Shown: positions 15,455 to 24,160, counted from the first letter of the stretch. The stretch is 40,455 bases of DNA from CBDUZS01 sp965371785 (GCA_965371785.1 CBDUZS010000022.1:1-40455); one strand, 5' to 3'. The notes: a model not told the origin generated them from the sequence alone. Numbers and translations: made by a program.

Positions 15455-16885
15455 TCAGAAACGCCTTCTCTTCCTTGCAGAAGGGATGTGCAAATCGGTT
15501 CTGTAGTTGGCTACGGTTCGGCGCTTCACGTTCATTCCCCTTGCCTGGAGCATTGCGGCAAGCTTCTCATCAGAGAGAGGTTTTCCGGGATCCTCGGCCT
15601 TGATAAGCCTCTTGAGCTCTTCCTTTACGATCCGGGTGGACATGTCACCGCTCTCACCAGCAAGTTTTCTGCTGAAGAAAAACCTCATCTCATGTATCCC
15701 GCGGGGTGACTGGATGTACTTCCCGTTGATCGCCCTGCTTATGGTAGACTGGTTGAAGCCCAGTTCGTCCGCTACCTGCTGAAGAGTGAGTGGTCTGAGA
15801 CCTTCTATCCCGTTCTCGAAGAATCCCTCCTGGTAATGGACCAGGAATGAAGCGATCTTCATCACCGTGTTCTGGCGTTGTGCAATGGACTTGATGAACC
15901 AGGACGCCCTTCGGAATTTGTCCTTCACGTAGTCCTTCTCGGCAGAGGGTGAGCCTGGCGTCTCAAGGATTTGTCTGTTTCGTGCGGATATCGTCAGTCT
16001 CCTGAACCTGTTGTCGTTGAGGATGGCAATGTACTCACCCTCGACCTTTCTGATTATCACATCGGGTACGATCGTGAAATTGGAATCGTTGGTGAAATCG
16101 TCGCCGGGCCAGGGATTGAGTGTCGAGATATTCTCAATCGCGTCCTGGATCTCACGCGGTGACACGGATTCTGCCTTGGCGATCCTGATGAACCTCATCT
16201 CCGCCATGTCCATAAAATGCCTGGTAACTAGCCTGTATTCGAGTGAGTCTTTCCCGTACCCTTTCTCGGCAAGCTGGAGCGCCAGAACATCTTCTACGCA
16301 GGCACACCCGATTCCGGTCGGCTCGAGGCTCTTCACCATATCTACTGCTTCAGGCAACAGGGAAGGCTCACCTTCCCATCCCTCCATGAGCTCGCTGTTC
16401 GTGAGCGTGAGGAGTCCATGCCTGTCGAGTGAGTAAATCACGTACGTCACTGCCTGCTCGAGATCCTCGGATATCTTTGCCGTGTATACCTGGTAGAGGA
16501 GATGCTCGGAAAGGCTCGGCACACTCACTATCTCAGGGCGCCAGGCATCTTCGCGCTGGGCGGATGATGAGATCCTGTAACCGTTGTTCTCATCGATCTG
16601 TTTCAGGATGTCCAGCGGATCATCTTCGTTCGCGTCGCTTCTCTTCGGCTCCTCTGCGTCGGTATCCTCATCTCTGACCTCCATGGAATCATCCGGGTCC
16701 CCTGGAGGTTCTTCGGCAACGTCTTCGAGAAGAGGATTCTCGCGCAACTCCTGTTCGATGAGCTTCTCCAGTTCAATCGAGGGCAGCTGGAGCATCTCGA
16801 GGGATTGCTGAAGCTTCTGGGTCATGATGAGCTTCTGGGTCTGGGTGAGCCTGAGATCCTGTCTGAGTTCCATTCCGGGCGCCAC
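15455..16885 (-). CDS. rpoN: RNA polymerase sigma-54 factor
   Basis: Sigma-54 directs RNA polymerase to -24/-12 promoters and needs an AAA+ activator. The 476-residue product has the Gln/Leu-rich region I (8-50, with QTQKLIMTQKLQQSLEMLQL), an acidic region II (55-100), the core-binding domain (120-320), the helix-turn-helix TLQQVADELGFNQSTISRAI (367-386) and the RpoN box KRRTVANYR (454-462) near the C-terminus. All parts are intact. The start is GTG 16885, overlapping the lptB stop by one base; an ATG four codons on is possible. The lptB-rpoN order is common in diderm bacteria. No enhancer-binding protein gene is in the window. Confidence 0.97.
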   Translation of the reverse strand: MAPGMELRQDLRLTQTQKLIMTQKLQQSLEMLQLPSIELEKLIEQELRENPLLEDVAEEPPGDPDDSMEVRDEDTDAEEPKRSDANEDDPLDILKQIDENNGYRISSSAQREDAWRPEIVSVPSLSEHLLYQVYTAKISEDLEQAVTYVIYSLDRHGLLTLTNSELMEGWEGEPSLLPEAVDMVKSLEPTGIGCACVEDVLALQLAEKGYGKDSLEYRLVTRHFMDMAEMRFIRIAKAESVSPREIQDAIENISTLNPWPGDDFTNDSNFTIVPDVIIRKVEGEYIAILNDNRFRRLTISARNRQILETPGSPSAEKDYVKDKFRRASWFIKSIAQRQNTVMKIASFLVHYQEGFFENGIEGLRPLTLQQVADELGFNQSTISRAINGKYIQSPRGIHEMRFFFSRKLAGESGDMSTRIVKEELKRLIKAEDPGKPLSDEKLAAMLQARGMNVKRRTVANYRTDLHIPSARKRRRF

Positions 16886-17631
16886 TAGAGTTTGAACCTT
16901 TCACCGAGGTATATCTTCTTCGCTTCCGGATTGTTGGCGAGTTCCTCGGCTGAACCGGATATCAACACACTTCCATCGAACATTATGTAGGCTCTATCGG
17001 TGATTGCAAGTGTTTCTCTGACGTTATGATCTGTTATGAGTACTCCCAGTCCCTTTTTCCGGAGAGACCTTACAATGTTCTGAATATCGTTGACGGCAAT
17101 CGGGTCAATCCCGGCAAAGGGTTCGTCCAGGAGAAGAAAACCGGGCTCAGTGACCAGTGCGCGTGCAATCTCTACCCTGCGTCGTTCACCGCCGGACAGT
17201 GTGAACGCTTTCTGCCCGGCGACCCGTTCTATTCCGAGGTCGGAGAGAAGCTCCTCCTGTCTCTGCTTTCTTGCCTTCCTGCCAAGGGAAGTGGTCTCCA
17301 GGATACTCATGAGATTGTCGGCTACGGTCATCTTCCTGAAAACACTCGATTCCTGGGGCAGGTATCCGATCCCCAGCCTGGCTCTTCTGTACATCGGCAA
17401 TCCGGTTATTTTCTTGTCATCGAGGTAAACACTGCCTTCGTCCGGACGGATGAATCCGACTATCTGATAGAAAGTGGTCGTCTTGCCTGCACCATTCGGT
17501 CCGAGAAGCCCGACTATTTCACCTCGCCTGACATCCAGGCTCACGTTGTTGACCACTCTTCGGTGGCGATAGATCTTGACCAGGTTCTCCGTTCGAAGAA
17601 CCTTCGCCGCACAACCCGTCGCGGAACTCAT
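16885..17631 (-). CDS. lptB: LPS export ABC transporter ATP-binding protein LptB
   Basis: LptB powers extraction of LPS from the inner membrane with LptFG and feeds the LptC-LptA bridge. The 248-residue protein has Walker A GPNGAGKT (44-51), Q-loop YLPQESS (90-96), signature LSGGE (145-149), Walker B FLLLDE with E170, and the switch histidine H202 in TDHNV. FAGIDPIAVNDIQNIV after Walker B is characteristic of LptB. It overlaps the lptA-like gene by four bases (ATGA) and rpoN by one base. The lptF and lptG genes are not in this window. Confidence 0.97.
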   Translation of the reverse strand: MSSATGCAAKVLRTENLVKIYRHRRVVNNVSLDVRRGEIVGLLGPNGAGKTTTFYQIVGFIRPDEGSVYLDDKKITGLPMYRRARLGIGYLPQESSVFRKMTVADNLMSILETTSLGRKARKQRQEELLSDLGIERVAGQKAFTLSGGERRRVEIARALVTEPGFLLLDEPFAGIDPIAVNDIQNIVRSLRKKGLGVLITDHNVRETLAITDRAYIMFDGSVLISGSAEELANNPEAKKIYLGERFKL

Positions 17632-18698
17632 CTGAACTCTCCGGAGTAGCTGTACGTACCCCTTACAGAACCTGTCACCACGATCCTTTCCATCTCTCCG
17701 CCATCAAATACCGCAATCAGATGCTCCCCGGATATCGTATTCGTCTCAGCTCTTTCAGCGGCTTCTCCCCCGCCCTTCATGTTGACGAAAACCGAGCCGG
17801 TGAGTTCTATCGATTCAATATCACCATTATCTGCCCAGGAAAAAAGAGCCCGCTGCGATCGGAACCAGGTCTCTGAAGGAGGGTCAGTGCCTTCATCGGT
17901 GAAAAAGCCATCGGTCTCTCCCTCCACTCTCACCGAGGAAAGGTTCCCGTCGTGAAGGATTATTTCCATCCAGTCTCCGGACATGTACCCCCCCGGATAT
18001 TCGATCTCGGGACTTCCCAGCAGTTCGAATCGATCATCGTTTCCGAAGTACCTGAGGTATTCCGATTGAGCAGTGAATTCACGCGATGGAACGTCGACGA
18101 AGGAGTGCCCCTGCGCTTCCGCCCTGTTCTCGTCCGGATAGAACTCCAGCCTGTCCGCAGTAATGGTCATACTGTCCCCGTTCTCGACCCTGATCAGAAC
18201 GGGATCGACGGTTATGAAAAGGCTTCCCCTCTCGCGATCGTACATCGCGTACTGACCGGTTACCCGTCCCAGCCAGGGCCCGGTCATTATCACATCATCC
18301 TCTGCCGTGGCCTTCCTCGATTCGCGGTAGTACGTTACTTCCCTCGCCTGGAGAACGTTCTCGCCATCCGTCATCTCGACGTTTCCCGCAAGCCTGACTA
18401 CACCGGAGGCTCTGTCGTAGTAGAGCCAGTCTCCCGTTGCCACGAGCGAATCGGTGGTAATCGTGACGTTGTTCAGGAAGAGAGCTCTTTCACTCTGCTG
18501 CCACACGGAGCCTGAATCCGATGTAACGATGACTTCACCATCGGTAACGTAAACGTCACCGGAAAGATCGATGACGTACTCGCCGTCTTCCAGCTCGTGT
18601 CCGCTTGCGCGGAGAGCGGAGACGGTGAATACATCACCACCTGCAGATGGAGCTGCATACATCAGCGACAGAAATAGACTAATCGATAGAAATTTCAC
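17628..18698 (-). CDS. lptA: LptA/OstA-like periplasmic LPS transport protein
   Basis: A 356-residue exported protein with a signal peptide (about residues 1-19, KFLSISLFLSLMYAAPSAGG region) and a repeating beta-jellyroll pattern: segments such as GDVYVTDGEVIVTSDSG, NVTITTDSLVATGDWLYYD, GNVEMTDGENVLQAREVTYY and DRLEFYPDENRAEAQG recur, as in OstA/LptA/LptD N-terminal domains. LptA forms the periplasmic bridge for LPS. It is about twice the length of E. coli LptA, so it may span more of the periplasm by itself. GTG 18698 is chosen because it gives a clean signal peptide; an upstream ATG at 18743 would add 15 charged residues. It overlaps lptC (upstream) and lptB (downstream). Confidence 0.85.
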   Translation of the reverse strand: MKFLSISLFLSLMYAAPSAGGDVFTVSALRASGHELEDGEYVIDLSGDVYVTDGEVIVTSDSGSVWQQSERALFLNNVTITTDSLVATGDWLYYDRASGVVRLAGNVEMTDGENVLQAREVTYYRESRKATAEDDVIMTGPWLGRVTGQYAMYDRERGSLFITVDPVLIRVENGDSMTITADRLEFYPDENRAEAQGHSFVDVPSREFTAQSEYLRYFGNDDRFELLGSPEIEYPGGYMSGDWMEIILHDGNLSSVRVEGETDGFFTDEGTDPPSETWFRSQRALFSWADNGDIESIELTGSVFVNMKGGGEAAERAETNTISGEHLIAVFDGGEMERIVVTGSVRGTYSYSGEFR

Positions 18699-19248
18699 CT
18701 GTGTACACCGCCGTGAAGTCCTGCTGGATATCCACATCCTCACCCGCTCCGAGACTCGTATCGAGATCGACGCCCCGTCCCGAAAGCCGTGTCACGCCAA
18801 GGGAATCCGGAATTGTGAGAACTACCAGACAATCGCTGTGAAGGGTCTCGAGTGAATCGTTCCAGATGATCTCGGGAGCAACCATTGTTCTGCCATCTGT
18901 GGTTTCTGCGAAAACGTCTCCCCATATCCTGAGAAGGCCGCTCATCCTGTCCATTCTTCCCGAATCGCCGACCATGATCATCGAGGGAATATCCTCCTCG
19001 AAAAAGGTGATTTCGACACCCTGGAGAATCAGGAGACTGTCCTCTTCGAAGTACTCACCGGTCAGGGCGGAGAGCTTCCATTGACGGATATCTCCCCTTG
19101 ACTGAACGAGAGTGAAATCGAGTACGATCTGTCGGGGGTTCTCGTTCCTCGAGAGATCGGGCTGCTCACCACTCCCACAGGCGAGGAGAGCCGTCAGGGC
19201 GACGAGCCCAGCGTTCATGAAACCAGATCCACTGTCTAGGATCCTCAC
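18679..19248 (-). CDS. lptC: LptC-like lipoprotein, LPS export
   Basis: LptC receives LPS from LptB2FG and passes it to LptA. The protein has a lipoprotein-type signal ending in LTALLAC (lipidated Cys 24 with this start), then a beta-rich domain with QWKLSALTGEYFEEDSLLIL and VEITFFEED, the LptC pattern in which strands and short turns alternate, and DGRTMVAPEIIWND. I chose GTG 19248 because GAGGAG lies seven bases upstream and an arginine gives the signal a positive n-region; ATG 19218 is an alternative without a clear SD. Family assignment rests on fold-like pattern and on position directly before lptA and lptB. The gene starts inside the 3' end of the acyltransferase gene. Confidence 0.82.
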   Translation of the reverse strand: MRILDSGSGFMNAGLVALTALLACGSGEQPDLSRNENPRQIVLDFTLVQSRGDIRQWKLSALTGEYFEEDSLLILQGVEITFFEEDIPSMIMVGDSGRMDRMSGLLRIWGDVFAETTDGRTMVAPEIIWNDSLETLHSDCLVVLTIPDSLGVTRLSGRGVDLDTSLGAGEDVDIQQDFTAVYTGEISID

Positions 19249-20113
19249 GTATCCACTCCTCAATAGACGATGTGAGCAGTTGGGTTATCTCGATTGCCGC
19301 ATCGTCGCACTCGCTGTACCGTGAGGTGTCGAGCGGTTCATCGATCCTCAGGAGATAACTCCCATCATCCCTTCTGCGAATGTGAAGCGTCAGGATGGGA
19401 ACCCCGAACCGCAGTGCAAGCCTTGCCGGACCCAGCGGCGTAAGGGCAGGAATTCCGAAGAAATCAACGAATCCACTCTCGACAGCCGTAGTGTCCTGGT
19501 CGATTAGAATACCCAGCGCTGTGTTCCTGCGCAATGCCCTGAGAATATCCCTTCCACCCGCTCCCCTGTCGATCAGCTCTACTCCCGGCCTTGTTCGCAT
19601 CCCGTCAAGCATGTCTGACACTGCGGAGTTGGACAGTTTCCTCCCGACGACTCCCGCTCTGTGACCGAGCAGTCTCACTGCTCTCGGTATTAATTCCCAT
19701 GCAGAGTAATGGGCTGTTACCGCAATCGCTCCCTTACCGCCGGAGAGAGCAGCTGCCATGTTATGCGCACCCTCCACGGAAACGCACTTCCTGAACGTTT
19801 CATCACCTTTGCGGGACAGGTGGAGAAAGTCGAGAATACCCCCCGTCACGTACCTGTAGATGTCAGAAGAAGAGGGCGACAGCCCTGCCTTGTCCATAAC
19901 AAGTCTTCTGTGAAGTCGGATGAGGTCATTTGACCTCGAGGGAATGATCACGGAGATAAAGCCGGCCAACCAGGCCAGCTTCCAGCAGATGTATCTCGGC
20001 ATGAGACCTGCGAGCCCCGCAAGCCACCGTGCCAGCACCGGTTCGATGGAGTGCCTTATTCTCCTTATCGGTCTGCTTTTTTTCTCGGTCATGAGAAGGT
20101 TGAGCGGTATCAC
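19166..20113 (-). CDS. LpxL/HtrB-family lauroyl-like acyltransferase
   Basis: A 315-residue inner-membrane-associated acyltransferase of the lipid A late-acylation family (PF03279). A hydrophobic N-terminal segment is at about 28-57. The catalytic HX4E motif is AHYSAWE (H135, E140), followed by AGVVGRKLSN, an ILIDQDTTAVESGFVDFFG segment equivalent to the 'DQ..... G..v.FFG' block and TPLGPARLALRFGVPILTL. In E. coli these enzymes add secondary acyl chains to Kdo2-lipid A. The position between kdsD and lptC supports a lipid A role, but whether it is LpxL or LpxM type, or which chain it uses, cannot be said. It starts two bases after kdsD ends and overlaps lptC. Confidence 0.88.
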   Translation of the reverse strand: MIPLNLLMTEKKSRPIRRIRHSIEPVLARWLAGLAGLMPRYICWKLAWLAGFISVIIPSRSNDLIRLHRRLVMDKAGLSPSSSDIYRYVTGGILDFLHLSRKGDETFRKCVSVEGAHNMAAALSGGKGAIAVTAHYSAWELIPRAVRLLGHRAGVVGRKLSNSAVSDMLDGMRTRPGVELIDRGAGGRDILRALRRNTALGILIDQDTTAVESGFVDFFGIPALTPLGPARLALRFGVPILTLHIRRRDDGSYLLRIDEPLDTSRYSECDDAAIEITQLLTSSIEEWIREDPRQWIWFHERWARRPDGSPRLWEW

Positions 20114-20115
20114 CG

Positions 20116-21075
20116 CTACCTGATACCGGCCCTCAGGGCATCATGAAGGTAGAGCACTCCGACAGGACAACCCAGCGGATCCACCACAGCGAGGCTGGTT
20201 ATGCCTCGCTCCTCCATGCGGTCAACAGCGATTGCGGCGAGTTCGTCGGGGGTAGCCGTAGCGGGGTTTCTGACGAGAACATCTCCCAGAGAAAGACCCA
20301 GGACGTCCACCCGCTCCCTCATCAGCCTCCCGAGGTCTCCGTAGACGAAAATCCCCGAGAGCCTTCCGTCCGAATCAATTGAGAGGCAGACTCCTCTGTG
20401 TGAGGTCATCATCTCGATCACCTCTGCGAGAGTAGTCTCCTCGGCCATTACCGGAAGAGGAGCCCCGGTCATGAGATCACTCACCCTCACGAGGAGTTTC
20501 CTGCCGAGCATACCTCCGGGGTGAACACCAGCGAAATCCTCGGGGGAAAACTCGTGCAAACGGAGGAGAGCCATCGCAAGGGCATCACCGAGAGCCATCA
20601 TTGCGGTAGTGCTCGCGGTCGGTGACAGGTTGTGAGGACAGGCTTCACTCATATCAGGCAGCGGAAGGACGACCCTTGCCGATCTGGCCAGCATCGAATC
20701 GACCCGTGAGACGATTGCCACGACAGGAATTCCGAGCCTCCTGAAACATGGAAGCAGAGCCGCAACCTCACTTGTCTCACCACTCTTGCTGAGGATCAGC
20801 GCCGAATCCCCCCTCTGGATTATTCCGAGGTCTCCGTGCACTCCTTCCGCAGGATGAAGAAAGTAGGCGGGTGTACCAGTGCTGGTAAGAGTGGCCGCAA
20901 TCTTTCGGGCCACATGACCGCTCTTTCCCATCCCACAGACGACGACCTTGCCGGAACAACCGGCAAGGGTCTCGACCGCCTTGTCGAATGTTTCCTCGAT
21001 CAGGTCGACCGTTCTCTCGAGCCACTGCTGCTCTATCTCGAATACCCTCCGGGCTTCGACAAACCAGGAACCCAT
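20116..21075 (-). CDS. kdsD: Arabinose-5-phosphate isomerase KdsD
   Basis: KdsD converts ribulose-5-phosphate to arabinose-5-phosphate, the first step of Kdo synthesis. The 319-residue protein has an SIS domain (about 40-175: GKVVVCGMGKSGHVARKIAA, FLHPAEGVHGDLGII, LILSKSGETSEV), the catalytic-histidine segment GVHPGGMLGRKLL, and two CBS domains (about 205-319) likely to sense a ligand. Length matches the family. The start overlaps the kdsC stop by one base (TAATG). Confidence 0.96.
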   Translation of the reverse strand: MGSWFVEARRVFEIEQQWLERTVDLIEETFDKAVETLAGCSGKVVVCGMGKSGHVARKIAATLTSTGTPAYFLHPAEGVHGDLGIIQRGDSALILSKSGETSEVAALLPCFRRLGIPVVAIVSRVDSMLARSARVVLPLPDMSEACPHNLSPTASTTAMMALGDALAMALLRLHEFSPEDFAGVHPGGMLGRKLLVRVSDLMTGAPLPVMAEETTLAEVIEMMTSHRGVCLSIDSDGRLSGIFVYGDLGRLMRERVDVLGLSLGDVLVRNPATATPDELAAIAVDRMEERGITSLAVVDPLGCPVGVLYLHDALRAGIR

Positions 21076-21554
21076 TACGGCTCACTCTTTCCAAGAACCA
21101 GGTCTGCAACTTCCCTCACTGCGCCCTTTCCCCCGCCTGCGCGAGTTACCAGATCGCATACTCTCTTCACATCCGGATGTGCGTCAGACGGGCAGGCGCT
21201 TATGCCTGCAAAACGGAGCGCAGGTATGTCCCTGCGGTCGTCTCCCATGAAAAGGCACTCGAGTGGCTCTATATCCAGATGGCTGCAAAGCTCCCTCATC
21301 GATTGCTCCTTGTCGGTGCTGCCCAGGCACAGGAGTTCGATACCGAGGTCTCGGGCTCTTCTGCGGGTGGCGGGAAAATCCCTGAAAGACACCAGCGCAA
21401 CATGTATGCCCCGTTCGAGAAGCTCGATGATACCTGCACCATCAGAGGAATTGAAGCTCTGCAGAACTTCGCTGCCGCCGTAGAGAAGAGTACCGTCGGT
21501 GAGAACACCGTCCACATCGAGCGCCAGGAGCCGTACGTTCAGCAGTTCAATCAC
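21075..21554 (-). CDS. kdsC: 3-deoxy-D-manno-octulosonate 8-phosphate phosphatase KdsC
   Basis: KdsC removes phosphate from Kdo-8-phosphate. This 159-residue HAD-family protein of the small, cap-less tetrameric type has motif I DVDGVLTDG (D13, D15), motif II serine in ALVSFRD (S56), lysine K82 in STDKEQ and motif IV MGDDRRDIPAL (D105, D106). Motif II normally reads S/T-G-R; here it is S-F-R, so the glycine is replaced by phenylalanine. Activity is still likely. It overlaps kdsA by four bases and kdsD by one base. Confidence 0.95.
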   Translation of the reverse strand: MIELLNVRLLALDVDGVLTDGTLLYGGSEVLQSFNSSDGAGIIELLERGIHVALVSFRDFPATRRRARDLGIELLCLGSTDKEQSMRELCSHLDIEPLECLFMGDDRRDIPALRFAGISACPSDAHPDVKRVCDLVTRAGGGKGAVREVADLVLGKSEP

Positions 21555-22348
21555 CTTTGTATGCCCTCCCAGTGCCGCAGGGCCGCCACAACGATCTCTC
21601 CCGCCGTTTTCTCGTTCACCATCGTTGCCGAATCACTGAGTGCGGAATCGGGGTCAGGGTGTGTTTCGATGAAGAGAGCATCGACTCCCCAGGCTGCACC
21701 TGCTCGAGCAAGGTGCTCGGCATGCTCGCGGCACCCCCCGCTCTTGCCGGAATCTGCTCCCGGTTTCTGCAGGGAATGCGTTACGTCGAGAACGATCATG
21801 TCGGCCAGCGGGGACATCACATCAAGGGAGCGCATATCGACTACGAGATCCCCGTATCCGAAAAAGGTGCCTCGTTCCGTGAGCCACACTTCACTGCATC
21901 CTGTGAGTCGGAGTTTCTCGACTGCGCCCTTCATGCACGCAGGATCCATGAACTGCCCCTTTTTCACGTTGACGGGCAATCGAGTCGAGCCGGCGGCTTC
22001 GAGAAGTGAGCTCTGCCTGCAGAGGAACGCTGGAATCTGGAGCACATCAACTACTTCGGCTACCGGGGCAACCTGAGCAACCTGATGGACATCGGTGAGA
22101 ACCGGCAACTCGAATTCGTGTGAAACATCATCGAGGATTCTGAGCCCCTCTTCGAGACCGGGACCGGTATGGGAGCTCGGACTCGTTCGATTGTCCTTAC
22201 GCCAGGAGCCCTTGAAGACAAGCTCTGCGGGAGTGTTCAGCGAATCGAAGATGACTCGAAGGTACTCTGCAACTTCAAAGGCAACACTCCTGGATTCGAG
22301 GCTGCATGGACCCATGATGAACAGGGGCGGTCTGTCAGTCTTCGTCAT
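21551..22348 (-). CDS. kdsA: Kdo-8-phosphate synthase KdsA, probable metal-dependent type
   Basis: KdsA condenses phosphoenolpyruvate with arabinose-5-phosphate. The 265-residue protein has GPCSLES (13-19), the substrate loop NRTSPSSHTGPGLEEGL (53-69), VNVKKGQF and LDVTHSLQKPG. Four candidate metal ligands are intact: C15, H191, E228 and D239. The cysteine marks the metal-dependent class, as in Aquifex; the E. coli enzyme has asparagine there. The usual SFDKANR reads SWRKDNR here, a noticeable change near the substrate site. The gene overlaps the end of kdsB by 14 bases and kdsC by four bases. Confidence 0.96.
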   Translation of the reverse strand: MTKTDRPPLFIMGPCSLESRSVAFEVAEYLRVIFDSLNTPAELVFKGSWRKDNRTSPSSHTGPGLEEGLRILDDVSHEFELPVLTDVHQVAQVAPVAEVVDVLQIPAFLCRQSSLLEAAGSTRLPVNVKKGQFMDPACMKGAVEKLRLTGCSEVWLTERGTFFGYGDLVVDMRSLDVMSPLADMIVLDVTHSLQKPGADSGKSGGCREHAEHLARAGAAWGVDALFIETHPDPDSALSDSATMVNEKTAGEIVVAALRHWEGIQR

Positions 22349-23063
22349 ACATCCTCCTCACCCTGTCCAGGTCAGCGGGAGTGTCGACTCCCAGCCCATT
22401 GTAATCGCCTTCCACAACCCTGATTCTAATACCATTCTCCATCCATGCAAGCTGCTCCAGGCCTTCCGCCTCAGACAATCGTGTCGATCCGGCTCCAACG
22501 CATGAGCGGAGAGATTCAGGACTGAAGCAGTAAATGCCGATGTGCTGAAGGAAATCCCTGCCATTGTACGGCACCGGATGCCTGGAGAAGTAAAGCGCCT
22601 CGCCGCGTTTATCGAGAACGGTCTTGACGGAAGATGGAGAAAGAGCTTCCTTCTCGGAAATCCGTTTTGCAAGAGTGATTACAAGGTCGGGTGAGGGTTT
22701 CATCTCGACGACGGACTCGATCCATGCAGGGGTTACTGAAGGTTCGTCTCCCTGAACGTTGATGATGCGGTTTCCCGGGCAGCCGAGAAGGTTCCAGGCT
22801 TTGAACACCCTTTCGGTGCCGCTTGCGGCTTTGCCTGTGATGAGTGCTTCGAATCCGGCTCGCCGCACTTCTGACGCGATCTCCTCACTGTCCGTGGCTA
22901 CGATTATTCTGTCCGCCGGAGATCCGGAAAGACCTTCCATTACCCGTACGATGAGGGGAATGCCTGCAATCTTCACAAGAGGTTTGGACGGGAGCCTGGT
23001 CGACCCCAGTCTGGCGGGAACGATTACGACGTTCCCGGTGATTCCATCTACCTGCCCAGCCAT
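22335..23063 (-). CDS. kdsB: CMP-Kdo synthetase KdsB
   Basis: KdsB activates Kdo with CTP to CMP-Kdo for addition to lipid A. The sequence shows IVPARLGSTRLPSKPL (14-29), a nucleotide-binding motif of the family, VATDSEEI, the central NVQGDEPSVTP with the metal-binding aspartate, FSRHPVPY and DYNGLGVDTPADLDRVR near the end. The open frame reaches upstream to GTG 23084, but ATG 23063, preceded by GGAGAG, gives a family-like N-terminus; this is the main uncertainty. It overlaps the end of the outer-membrane-barrel gene by 16 bases, so translation is coupled. Confidence 0.94.
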   Translation of the reverse strand: MAGQVDGITGNVVIVPARLGSTRLPSKPLVKIAGIPLIVRVMEGLSGSPADRIIVATDSEEIASEVRRAGFEALITGKAASGTERVFKAWNLLGCPGNRIINVQGDEPSVTPAWIESVVEMKPSPDLVITLAKRISEKEALSPSSVKTVLDKRGEALYFSRHPVPYNGRDFLQHIGIYCFSPESLRSCVGAGSTRLSEAEGLEQLAWMENGIRIRVVEGDYNGLGVDTPADLDRVRRMYDED

Positions 23064-24127
23064 CTCTCCGAGGCCCACAGGCACACGTAGAGGCTCGTTT
23101 CTCCCAGGTCGTCATCCCAGATCTCGTGGCCGATACCGATATCAACCCTTGCCCTGCCACCGCCGAAGCTGTAACTCCCGCCGACGGTGTACCGGACGGA
23201 ACCATCACGCCAGAGACCGTTCATGACGGAATACCCGCCCCTTGCAGCAAATCCGTTTCCCAGATTCACTTCTGCGCCTGTCGAAATGACGGTGCCGTTA
23301 TCGACACTGGCTTCGAGAATCGTAAGCCTCTTCCTGACGAAAAGATCGGCGGCAAGGGTCAGTCTGCTCAGGGGGCGAACGGAAAGGCCAACGCTCAGTT
23401 CGCCAGGAATCGTGTAACCCTCGGAAGTGCTGTCGCTTCCAGTAGCGAGATAGTCCCTTGCAATCTCGAGGTCTCCGCTGCGATCGGTCGTGATCGCAAA
23501 GCCCAGGTCAAGTGAAGGAGTGTTTATGAACATCCCCAGCATGGCTCCCCAGGACGGAAGGAATCTTGCGTCATCCCTGTAGGTGTAGTTGAGAGGTTCC
23601 AGTGGACCGGGAAGCTCCTTTGACAATTGCACGTCCGATGTCACGTTGCCGAAAGTGCAGCGACCGCCAAGAGAAAAAGCAAGCCACTCGGAGGCAAGAA
23701 CTGAAACACCCGTATAGGCTTCCCCGAGTCCGCCTGTCCAGTGGTATTTCCCGATGAACTCATCGACGGAAAGCGTGTCCCTCGAACTCACCTGGCTCTT
23801 GCCGGCAAAATAGCCGGAGAGTACCACCCTGCCGGGAAGCGGGAAGAGAATACTGAGGTACGGGAATGCAGGTCTGCCATCCCAGGCCGGGTCGTCTCCC
23901 CGTCTGAAGACACCACCGAAGTAGACTCCCGTTCTGTCCGCCCAGGCAGAGGCAGCGGGATTGGCCGAGGAGAGCGAAGTGGAATCGGTGAGCCCCGCGT
24001 TTACTCCCCCCATGCCGAATGCCCTGCCGGAAACGGAAAACGTCTCGGAACCTATCCCTTCAGGCGGCGGCACGAAAGCCGGGAAGGAAACGGCTGACAC
24101 GACCGCTGTAAGGAGTAGTATCGTCAT
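23048..24127 (-). CDS. Outer-membrane beta-barrel protein (PorV/FadL-like)
   Basis: A 359-residue exported protein with a signal peptide (1-14 or so) and alternating hydrophobic/polar strands to the C-terminus, the usual pattern of an outer-membrane barrel. The early block SGRAFGMGGVNAGLTDSTSL / NPAASAW (33-60) is the landmark of PorV/UPF0164/FadL-like proteins, where glycine-rich plug residues precede the first strands. PorV takes part in type IX secretion in Bacteroidetes; with three C-terminal sorting-domain proteins in this window that is attractive, but this may be another barrel of the superfamily. It is the first gene of the kds-lpt-rpoN operon. GGAG precedes the ATG. Confidence 0.78.
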   Translation of the reverse strand: MTILLLTAVVSAVSFPAFVPPPEGIGSETFSVSGRAFGMGGVNAGLTDSTSLSSANPAASAWADRTGVYFGGVFRRGDDPAWDGRPAFPYLSILFPLPGRVVLSGYFAGKSQVSSRDTLSVDEFIGKYHWTGGLGEAYTGVSVLASEWLAFSLGGRCTFGNVTSDVQLSKELPGPLEPLNYTYRDDARFLPSWGAMLGMFINTPSLDLGFAITTDRSGDLEIARDYLATGSDSTSEGYTIPGELSVGLSVRPLSRLTLAADLFVRKRLTILEASVDNGTVISTGAEVNLGNGFAARGGYSVMNGLWRDGSVRYTVGGSYSFGGGRARVDIGIGHEIWDDDLGETSLYVCLWASERWLGR

Positions 24128-24160
24128 TGTGCTCCGTTCAGGCGGTGTAGATTATTACCG

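Noticed and set aside
20988..22076. Plus-strand frame (362 codons) opposite kdsC and kdsA
   Set aside because: It spans two clear genes on the other strand and has low-complexity Arg/Ser composition typical of a shadow.
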